Of a DNA stretch of 64,000 nucleotides, positions 52,421 through 62,028 are shown one piece after another; positions within the stretch are counted from its first letter, which is position 1; every line of letters starts with the position of its first letter. The stretch is from Hydractinia symbiolongicarpus. Taxonomy: Eukaryota > Cnidaria > Hydrozoa > Anthoathecata > Hydractiniidae. The notes under the pieces were generated by a model. The model was not told where the DNA came from, ran no database searches, and worked only from the letters and a program-made list of their open reading frames with translations. The DNA lies in the NCBI RefSeq assembly GCF_029227915.1, contig NC_079878.1, positions 28,361,501 to 28,425,500 on the forward strand, in the 5' to 3' direction. The translations under genes were made by a program, and so were the position numbers.

Positions 52421-55400
52421 CCAAGGAATAACATTTTTCTTAATTCGACATGATAGCTGGAATTCAGCGAGTACACTAGGCTCTGTGGTAGCGCTTTATT
52501 TAAAAATTAAGATAAAAAATTCAGTTTTACTGTGGGACCAATCCTAGCCGTTAGCGCGCGCTGAACAAATAGAGACAGTTTAAAAACTACAATTCATTGA
52601 CTCTCTAACGGTGTCAATCCGTTTGTGTTACAACGGTTGCGTCACATATTCGTACCAGCATGTATTTAGTAATTGTTTTCCGATATTACTAAGTTGTATC
52701 GCTTTTAACAGTGAAACGATTGACTGTGGGACTTAATTGAACTGATTCTGGACTTTGACCTTATATATGTTATAAATGAGCCAATTGGACTCCAAGAAAT
52801 AACATTCTTCTTAATTCGACATGATAGCTGGAATTCAGCGAGTACACTAGGCTCTGTGGTAGCGCTTTGTTTAAAAATTAAGATAAAAAATTCAGTTTTT
52901 ACTGTGGGACCAATCCTAGCCGTTAGCGCGCGCTGAAGAAATAGAGACAGTTCCAAAGACTATATTTCATTGACTTTCTAGCGGTATAAATCCGTTTGAG
53001 ATACAACGGTTGCGTCACATATTTGTACCAACATGTATTTAGTGATTGTTTTCCGATATTACTAAGTAGTATCGCTTTTAACAGTGAAACGAATGACTGT
53101 GGAACTTAATTGAACTGCTTCTGGACTGTGACCTTATAAAGGTGATAAATGAGCGAATTGCACTCCAAGGAATAACATTCTTCTTAATTCGACATGATTG
53201 CTGGAATTCAGCAAGTATACTAGGCTCTGTGGTAGCGCTTTATTTCAAAATTTAGATAAAAAATTCAGTTTTTACTGTGGGACCAATCCTAGCTGTTAGC
53301 GCGCGCTGAAGAAATAGAGACAGTTTCAAATACTACATTTCACTGACATTCTAACGGTGTCAGTCCGTTTGAGTTACAATGGTTGGGTCACATATTCGTA
53401 CCAACATGTATTTAGTGGTTTTCTTCCGATCTAACTAAGTTGTATCGCTTTTAACAGTGAAACGAATGACTGTGGGACTTAATTGAACTGATTCTGGAAT
53501 GTGACCTTATAAATGTGATAAATGAGCCAATTGGTCTCCAAGGAATAACATTCTTCTTAATTTGACATGATTGCTGGAATTCAGCGATTACATTAGGCTC
53601 TGTGGTAGCGCTTTATTTATAAATTTAGATAAATAAGTCTTTTCTTACTGTGGGACCAATCCTGGCCGTTAGCACGCGCTGAATAAAAAGGAACAGTTCC
53701 AAAGACTACATTTCATTGACTTTCTAGCGGTATAAATCTGTTTGAGATACAACGGTTGCGTCACATATTCGTACCAACATGTATTTAGTGATATTTTTCC
53801 GATATTACTAAGTTGTATCGCTTTTAACAGCGAAACGATTGACTGTGGGACTTAATTGAACTGATTCTGGACTTTGACCTTATAAATGTTATCAATGAGC
53901 CAATTGGTCTCCAAGGAATAAAGTTCTTCTTAATTCGACATGATGGCTGGAATTCAGCGAGTACACTAGGCTCTGTGGTAGCGCTTTATTTAGAAATTAA
54001 GATAAAAATATCAGTTTTTACTGTGGGTCCAATCCTAGCCGTTAGCGCGCGCTGAAGAAATAGAGACAGTTTCAAAAACTACATTTCATTGACTCTCTAA
54101 CGGTGTCAATCCGTTTTAGTTACAACGGTTGCGTCACATATTCCTACCAACATGTATTTAGTGATTTTCTTCCGATCTAACTAAGTTGTATCGCTTTTAA
54201 CAGTGAAACGATTGACTGTGGGACTTAATTGAACTGATTCTGGACTTTGACCTTATAAATGTTATAAATGGGCCAATTGGACTCCAAGGAATAACATTCT
54301 TCCTAATTCGACATGATAGTTGGAATTCAGCGAGTACACTAGGCTCTGTGGTAGCGCTTTATTTAAGAATTAAGACAAAAAATTCAGTTTTTACTGTTGG
54401 ACCAATCCTAGCCGTTAGCGCGCGCTAAAGAAATACAGACAGTTTCAAAAACTACATTTCATTGACTTTTTAACGGTGTCAATCCGTTTGAGTTACAACG
54501 TTTGCGTCACATATTCGTACCAACATGTATTTAGTGATTTTCTTCCGATATTACTAAGTTGTATCGCTTTTAACAGTGAAACGATTGACTGTGGGACTTA
54601 ATTGAACTGATTCTGGACTTTGACCTTATAAATGTTATAAATGGGCCAATTGGACTCCAAGGAATAACATTCTTCTTATTTCGACATGATAGCTGGAATT
54701 CAGCGAGTACACTATGCTCTGTGGTAGCGCTTTACTTAAAATTTAAGATAAAAAATTCAGTTTTTACTGTGGGACCAATCCTAGCCGTTAGCGCGCGCTA
54801 AAGAAATAGAGACAGTTTCAAAAACTACATTTCATTGACTTTCTAACGGTGTCAATTCGTTTGAGTTACAACGTTTGCGTCACATATTCGTACCAACATG
54901 TATTTGGTGATTTTTTCCGATATTACTAAGTTGTATCGCTTTTAACAGTGAAACGAATGACTGTGGGACTTAATTGAACTGATTCTGGACTGTGACCTTA
55001 TAAGCGTGATAAATGAGCGAATTGCACTCCAAGGAATAACATTCTTCTTAATTCGACATGATTGCTGGGATTCAGCAAGTACACTAGGCTCTGTGGTAGC
55101 GCTTTAATTAAAAATTTAGATAAATAAGTCATTTTTTACTGTGGGACCAATCCTAGCCGTTAGCGCGCGCTGAAGAAATAGAGACAGTTTCAAAAACTAC
55201 ATTTCATTGACTCTCTAACGGTGTCAATCCGTTTGAGTTACAACGGTTGCGTCACATATTCATACCAACATGTATTTACTGATTTTCTTCCGATCTAACT
55301 AAGTTGTATCGCTTTTAACAGTGAAACGAATAACTGTGGGACTTAATTGAACTGATTCTGGACTTTGACCTTATAAATGTGATACATGGGCCAATTGGAC

Positions 55401-56166
55401 TCCAAGGAATAACATTCTTCTTAATTCGACATGATTGCTGGAATTCAGCAAGTACACTAGGCTCTGTGGTAGCGCTTTCTTTAAGAATTAAGATAAAAAA
55501 TTCAGTTTTTACTGTTGGACCAATCCTAGCCGTTAGCGCGCGCTGAAGAAATAGAGGCAGTTTCAAATACTACATTTCACTGACATTCTAACGGTGTCAG
55601 TCCGTTTGAGTTACAACGGTTGGGTCACATATTCGTATCAACATGTATTTAGTGATTTTCTTCCGATCTAACCAAGTTGTATCGCTTTTAACAGTGAAAC
55701 GAATGACTGTGGGACTTCATTGAACTGATTCTGGACTGTGACCTTATTAGTGTGATAAATGAGCGAATTGCACTCCAAGGAATAACATTCTTCTTAATTT
55801 GACATGATTGCTGGAATTCAGCGAGTACACTAGGCTCTGTGGTAGCGCTTTAATTAAAAATTTAGATAAATAAGTCATTTTTTGCTGTGGGACCAATTCT
55901 AGCCGTTATTTTGCGCTGTATAAATAGGAACAGGTCCAAAGACTACATTTCATTGACTTTCTAGCGGTATAAATCCGTTTGAGATGCAACGGTTGCGTCA
56001 CATATTCGTACCAACATGTATTTAGCGATAGTTTTCGGATATTACTAGGTTGCATCGCTTTTAACAGTGAAACGTTTGACTGTCGGACTTAATTAAACTG
56101 ATTTTGGACTTTGACCTTATAAATGTGATAAATGAGCCAGTTTGACTACAAGAAATTACATTCTTC
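52378..56166. repeat. 4100-bp 11-mer HOR, copy 2 (92% complete)
   Basis: This repeats 48278-52066 with no difference noticed in the segments compared. It ends at 56167, where TTCTTCTTAATTCGACATG replaces TTCTTCTAAATTCGACATG. Confidence 0.92.
53453..53825 (+). repeat. Representative class B monomer (373 bp)
   Basis: Class B differs from class A in the right half: AGCACGCGCTGAATAAA, GGAACAGTTCCAAAGACTAC, CTAGCGGTATAAATC and GAGATACAACGG. The tail is often TTTAGCGATAGTATTCGG and CTAGGTTGCATCGC, although this example has the class A-like tail GATATTTTTCCGATATTAC. The left half carries GAATGTGACC, GTGATAAATGAGCC, TTGGTCTCCAAGG and GCGATTACATTAGG, then TTTAGATAAATAAGTC before the TTACTGTGGG block. 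GGAACAGTTCC is a perfect 11-base inverted repeat about its central base and is specific to this class. Confidence 0.85.
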
Positions 56167-56755
56167 TTAATTCGACATGATTGCTGGAATTCAGCGAGTA
56201 CACTAGGCTCTGTGGTAGCGCTTTATTAAAAAGTTAAGATAAATAAGTCATTTTTTACTGTGGGACCAATCCTAGCCGTTATTTTGCGCTGAAGAAATAG
56301 AGACAGTTTCAAAAACTACATTTCATTGACTTTCTAACGATGTCAATCCGTTTGAGTTACAACGGTTGCGTCACATATTCGTACCAACATGTATTTAGTG
56401 ATTTTCTTCCGATCTAACTAAGTTGCATCGCTTTTAACAGTGAAACGAATGACTGTGGGACTTAATTGAACTGATTCTGGACTTAGACCTTATAAATGTT
56501 ATAACTGAGCCAATTGGACAACAAGGAATAACATTCTTCTTAATGCGACATGATTGCTGGAATTCAGCGAGGACACTAGGCTCTGTGGTAGCGCTTTATT
56601 TAAAAATTAGGATAAAAATTCAGTTTTTACTGTGGGACCTATCCTAGCCGTTAGCGCGCGCTGAAGAAATAGAGACCGTTTCAAATACTACATTTCACTG
56701 ACTTTCTAACGGTGTCAGTCCGTATGAGTTACAACGGTTGGTTCACATATTTGTA
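56167..56755. repeat. Bridge between 11-mer and hexamer domains
   Basis: About 1.6 monomers with their own changes: CTAACGATGTC near 56335, TTATAACTGAGCC near 56500, TTGGACAACAAGG, TTAATGCGACATG and GGTTGGTTCAC near 56735. No close copy was seen in the window. Confidence 0.6.
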
Positions 56756-58992
56756 CCAACATGTATTTAGTGATTTTTTCCGATATTACTAAGTTGTATC
56801 GCTTTTAACAGTGAAACGAATGACTGTGGGACTTAATTGAACTTATTCTGGAATGTGACCTTATAAGTGTGATAAATGAGCGAATTGCACTCCAAGGAAT
56901 AACATTCTTCTTAATTCGACATGTTTGCTGGAATTCAGCAAGTACACTAGGCTCTGTGGTAGCGCTTTAATTAAAAATTTAGATAAATAAGTCATATTTT
57001 ACTGTGGGACCAATCCTAGCCTTTATTTCGCGCTGAAGAAATAGAGACAGTTTCAAAAACTACATTTCATTGACTTTCTAACGGTGTCAATTCGTTTGAG
57101 TTACAACGGTTGCGTCACATATTCGTACCAACATATATTTAGTGATCTTCTTCCGATATTACTAAGTTGTAATGCTTTTATCAGTGAAACGATTGACTGT
57201 GGGAATTAATTTAACTGATTCTGGAATGTGACCTTATAAATGTGATAAATGAGCCAATTGGTCTCCAAGGATTAACATTCTTCTTAATTTGACATGATTG
57301 CTTGAATTCAGCGATTACATTAGGCTCAGTGGTAGCGCTTTATATAAAAATTTAGATTATTAAGTCTTTTTTTACTGTGGGACCAATCCTGCCCGTTAGC
57401 ACGCGCTGTATAAATAAGAACAGTTCCAAAGACTACATTTCATTGACTTTCTAGCGGTATAAATCCGTTTGAGATACAACGGTTGCGTCACATATTCGTA
57501 CCAACATGTATTTAGCGATATTTTTCTGATATTGCTAGGTTGCATCGCTTTTAACAGTGAAACGATTGACTGTGGGACTTAATTGAACTGATTCTGGACT
57601 TTGACCTTATAGATGTGATAAATGAGCCAATTGGACTTCAAGGAATAACATTCTTTTTAATTCGACATGATTGCGGGAATTCAGCGAGTACACTAGTCTC
57701 TGTGGTAGCGCTTTATTTAAAAATTAAGATAAAAAATTCAGTTTTTACTGTTGGACCAATTCTAGCCGTTAGCGCGCTCTGAAGAAATAGGGACAGTTTC
57801 AAATACTACATTTCACTGACTTTCTAACAGTGTCAGTCCGTTTGAGTTACAACGGTTGTGTCACATATTCGTACCAACATATATTTAGTGATATTTTTCC
57901 GATATTACTAAGTTGTATCGCTTTTAACAGTGAAACGAATGACTGTGGGACTTAATTGAACTGATTCTGGAATGTGACCTTATAAGTGTGATAAATGAGC
58001 GAATTGCACTCCAAGGAATAACATTCTTCTTAATTCGACATGATTGCTGGAATTCAGCAAGTACACTAGGCTCTGTGGTAGCGCTTTAATTAAAAATTTA
58101 GATAAATAAGTCATTTTTTACTGTGGGACCAATCCTAGCCTTTATTTCGCGCTGAAGAAATAGAGACAGTTTCAAAAACTACATTTCATTGACTTTCTAA
58201 CGGTGTCAATTCGTTTGAGTTACAACGGTTGCGTCACATATTCGTACCAACATATATTTAGTGATCTTCTTCCGATATTACTAAGTTGTATTGCTTTTAT
58301 CAGTGAAACGATTGACTGTGGGAATTAATTGAACTGATTCTGGAATGTGACCTTATAAATGTGATAAATGAGCCAATTGGTCTCCAAGGATTAACATTCT
58401 TCTTAATTTGACATGATTGCTGGAATTCAGCGATTACATTAGGCTCAGTGGTAGCGCTTTATACAAAAATTTAGATTATTAAGTCTTTTTTTACTGTGGG
58501 ACCAATCCTGGCCGTTAGCCTGCGCTGTATAAATAGGAACAGTTCCAAAGACTACATTTCATTGACTTTCTAGCGGTATAAATCCGTTTGAGATACAACG
58601 GTTGCGTCACATATTCCTACCAACATGTATTTAGCGATATTTTTCTGATATTGCTAGGTTGCATCGCTTTTAACAGTGAAACGATTGACTGTGGGACTTA
58701 ATTGAACTGATTCTGGACTTTGACCTTATAAATGTGATAAATGAGCCAATTGGACTTCAAGGAATAACATTCTTTTTAATTTGACATGATTGCTGGAATT
58801 CAGCGAGTACACTAGTCTCTGTGGTAGCGCTTTATTTAAAAATTAAGATAAAAAATTCAGTTTTTACTGTTGGACCAATTCTAGCCGTTAGCGCGCTCTG
58901 AAGAAATAGGGACAGTTTAAAATACTACATTTCACTGACTTTCTAACAGTGTCAGTCCGTTTGAGTTACAACGGTTGGGTCACATATTCGTA
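56756..58992. repeat. 2237-bp hexamer HOR, copy 1
   Basis: ACTTATTCTGGAATG at 56841 recurs at 59078, offset 2237. The hexamer is built from two trimers: the TTTTATCAGTGAAACG monomer is at about 57181 and 58300 (offset 1119) and again at 59419 and 60165. The trimers differ by a few bases (GTAATGC versus GTATTGC, GCCCGTTAGCACGCGC versus GGCCGTTAGCCTGCGC). Other markers are AGATTATTAAGTC and GTTAGCGCGCTCTG. Confidence 0.87.
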
Positions 58993-60087
58993 CCAACATG
59001 TATTTAGTGATTTTTTCCGATATTACTAAGTTGTATCGCTTTTAACAGTGAAACGAATGACTGTGGGACTTAATTGAACTTATTCTGGAATGTGACCTTA
59101 TAAGTGTGATAAATGAGCGAATTGCACTCCAAGGAATAACATTCTTCTTAATTCGACATGTTTGCTGGAATTCAGCAAGTACACTAGGCTCTGTGGTAGC
59201 GCTTTAATTAAAAATTTAGATAAATAAGTCATTTTTTTTCTGTGGGACCAATTCTAGCCTTTATTTCGCGCTGAAGAAATAGAGACAGTTTCAAAAACTA
59301 CATTTCATTGACTTTCTAACGGTGTCAATTCGTTTGAGTTACAACGGTTGCGTCACATATTCGTACCAACATATATTTAGTGATCTTCTTCCGATATTAC
59401 TAAGTTGTAATGCTTTTATCAGTGAAACGATTGACTGTGGGAATTAATTTAACTGATTCTGGAATGTGACCTTATAAATGTGATAAATGAGCCAATTGGT
59501 CTCCAAGGATTAACATTCTTCTTAATTCGACATGATTGCTGGAATTCAGCGATTACATTAGGCTCAGTGGTAGCGCTTTATATAAAAATTTAGATTATTA
59601 AGTCTTTTTTTACTGTGGGACCAATCCTGCCCGTTAGCACGCGCTGTATAAATAGGAACAGTTCCAAAGACTACATTTCATTGACTTTCTAGCGGTATAA
59701 ATCCGTTTGAGATACAACGGTTGCGTCACATATTCGTACCAACATGTATTTAGCGATATTTTTCTGATATTGCTAGGTTGCATCGCTTTTAACAGTGAAA
59801 CGATTGACTGTGGGACTTAATTGAACTGATTCTGGACTTTGACCTTATAGATGTGATAAATGAGCCAATTGGACTTCAAGGAATAACATTCTTTTTAATT
59901 CGACATGATTGCGGGAATTCAGCGAGTACACTAGTCTCTGTGGTAGCGCTTTATTTAAAAATTAAGATAAAAAATTCAGTTTTTACTGCTGGACCAATTC
60001 TAGCCGTTAGCGCGCTCTGAAGAAATAGGGACAGTTTCAAATACTACATTTCACTGACTTTCTAACAGTGTCAGTCCGTTTGAGTTA
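58993..60087. repeat. 2237-bp hexamer HOR, copy 2 (first half)
   Basis: This matches 56756-57850 closely. Near 60087 it jumps to the second trimer of the unit: the monomer from about 60100 matches 58235 onward, offset 1865. Copy 2 thus lost about one monomer relative to copy 1, as expected for an out-of-register exchange. Confidence 0.83.
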
Positions 60088-61127
60088 CAACGGTTGCGTC
60101 ACATATTCGTACCAACATATATTTAGTGATCTTCTTCCGATATTACTAAGTTGTATTGCTTTTATCAGTGAAACGATTGACTGTGGGAATTAATTGAACT
60201 GATTCTGGAATGTGACCTTATAAATGTGATAAATGAGCCAATTGGTCTCCAAGGATTAACATTCTTCTTAATTTGACATGATTGCTGGAATTCAGCGATT
60301 ACATTAAGCTCAATGGTAGCGCTTTATACAAAAATTTAGATTATTAAGTCTTTTTTTACTGTGGGACCAATCCTGGCCGTTAGCCTGCGCTGTATAAATA
60401 GGAACAGTTCCAAAGACTACATTTCATTGACTTTCTAGCGGTATAAATCCGTTTGAGATACAACGGTTGCGTCACATATTCGTACCAACATGTATTTAGC
60501 GATATTTTTCTGATATTGCTAGGTTGCATCGCTTTTAACAGTGAAACGATTGACTGTGGGACTTAATTGAACTGGTTCTGGACTTAGACCTTATAAATGT
60601 TATAAATGAGCCAATTGGACTCCAAGGAATAACATTCTTCTAAATTCGACATGATAGCTGGAATTCAGCGAGTACACTAGGCTCTGCGGTAGCGCTTTAT
60701 TTAAAAATTAAGATAAAAAATTCAGTTTTTACTGTGGGACTAATCCTAGCTGTTATCGCGCGCTGAAGAAATAGAGACAGCTCCAAAGACTACATTTCAT
60801 TGACTTTCTAGCGGTATAAATCCGTTTGAGATACAACGGTTGCGTCACATATTCGTACCAACATGTATTTAGTGATATTTTTCCGATATTACTAAGTTGT
60901 ATCGCTTTTAACAGTGAAACGATTGACTGTGGGACTTAACTGAACTGATTCTGGACTTTGACCTTATAAATGTTATAAATGAGCCAATTGAACTCCAAGG
61001 AATAAAATTCTTCTTAATTCGACATGATAGCTGGAATTCAGCGAGTACACTAGGCTCTTTGGTAGCGCTTTATTTAAAAATTAAGATAAAAAATTCAGTT
61101 TTTACTGTGGGACCTATCCTAGCTGTT

Positions 61128-61137
61128 AGCGCGCGCT
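61128..61137. repeat. AGCGCGCGCT palindrome (variable class-marker box)
   Basis: This perfect 10-base palindrome is present in many monomers with A or C right halves, mainly from 29 kb on. The same site reads AGCACGCGCT in class B, AGTTCGCGCT in left-side class A and ATTTCGCGCT in others. It is the most CpG-dense spot of the monomer and a good marker for subtyping. Confidence 0.75.
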
Positions 61138-61204
61138 GAAGAAATAGAGACAGTTTCAAAAACTACATTTCATTGACTCTCTAACGGTGTCAATCCGTTT
61201 GAGT

Positions 61205-61249
61205 TACAACGGTTGCGTCACATATTCGTACCAACATGTATTTAGTGAT
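61205..61249 (+). repeat. Most conserved box of the monomer (example)
   Basis: The run from TACAACGG through TTGCGTCACATATTCG, TACCAACATG and TATTTAGTGAT is the best-preserved part of the monomer by eye, and most monomers in the window share it with zero to two changes. Common variants are TTGGGTCAC (class C), TATTTAGCGAT (class B) and TAATCG for TATTCG. A conserved box in an otherwise drifting satellite can reflect protein binding, nucleosome phasing or simply the tract where exchange is initiated; the sequence alone cannot tell. Confidence 0.75.
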
Positions 61250-61402
61250 TTTCTTCCGATCTAACTAAGTTGTATCGCTTTTAACAGTGAAACGAATGAC
61301 TGTGGGACTTAATTGAACTGATTCTGGACTGTGACCTTATAAGTGTGATAAATGAGAGAATTGCACTCCAAAGAATAACATTCTTCTTAATTTGACATGA
61401 TT

Positions 61403-61415
61403 GCTGGAATTCAGC
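61403..61415 (+). repeat. GCTG-GAATT-CAGC short inverted repeat with EcoRI site
   Basis: Four-base arms GCTG and CAGC flank GAATT, and GAATTC within it is an EcoRI site present in many monomers, which would give a 373-bp digestion ladder. The class D equivalent at 61776-61788 reads GCTGA-AAC-TCAGC, with five-base arms and no EcoRI site. Monomers with AGCTGG or GGTGG lose one or more arm pairs or shift them. Confidence 0.7.
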
Positions 61416-61655
61416 GAGTACACTAGGCTCTGTGGTAGCGCTTTAATTAAAAATTTAGATAAATAAGTCATTTTTTACTGTGTGACCAATTCTAGCCGTT
61501 ATTTCGCGCTGTATAAATAGGAACAGGTCCAAAGACTACATTTCATTGGCTTTCTAGCGGTATAAATCCGTTTGAGATGCAACGGTTGCGTCACATATTC
61601 GTACCAACATGTATTTTGCGATAGTATTCGGATATTACTAGGTTGCATCGCTTTT

Positions 61656-62028
61656 AACAGTGAAACGTTTGACTGTCGGAATTAATTGAACTGATTTTGG
61701 ACTTTGACCTTATAAATGTGATAAATGAGCCAGTTTGACTACAAGGAATAACATTCTTCTGAATTTAATATGATTGCTGAAACTCAGCGATTACACTGGG
61801 CGCAGTGGTAGCGCTTTATTAAAAAATTAAGATAAATAAGCCATTTTTTACTGTGGGACCAATTCTAGCCGTTAGTTCGCGCTGAAGAAATAGAGACAGT
61901 TTCAAAAACTACATTTCATTGGCTTTCTAACGGTGTCAATCCGTTTGAGTTACAAAGGTTGCGTCACATAATCGCACCAACATGTATTTAGTGATTTTCT
62001 TCCGATATTACTAAGTTGTATCGCTTTT
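61656..62028 (+). repeat. Representative class D left-half monomer (373 bp)
   Basis: The left half has GTTTGACTGTCGG, GATTTTGGACTTTGACC, CCAGTTTGACTACAAGG, GAATTTAATATGATTGCTG and AACTCAGCGATTACACTGG in place of the GAATTCAGCG block, so the EcoRI site is absent. The right half is class A. In many places this left half follows a monomer ending in TAGTATTCGG and CTAGGTTGCATCGC (class B tail), for example 2983, 4848, 15292, 18271, 39769, 41631 and 61656. This suggests that the B-tail to D-head junction travels as one haplotype block across the monomer boundary used here. Confidence 0.8.

Larger units (their letters stand above)
60088..61270. repeat. Transition from hexamer to the returning pentamer
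   Basis: It contains the end of the hexamer (TTTTATCAGTG at 60164), the seam monomer shared with 52.07-52.42 kb, and one class A monomer with ATTGACTCTCTAACGG whose conserved boxes are intact (used here for motif coordinates). Confidence 0.7.

Noticed and set aside
61205-61249. CGTCA in TTGCGTCAC as a CREB/ATF half-site
   Set aside because: Only a five-base match, changed to GGGTCAC throughout class C. Too weak to call a regulatory site.
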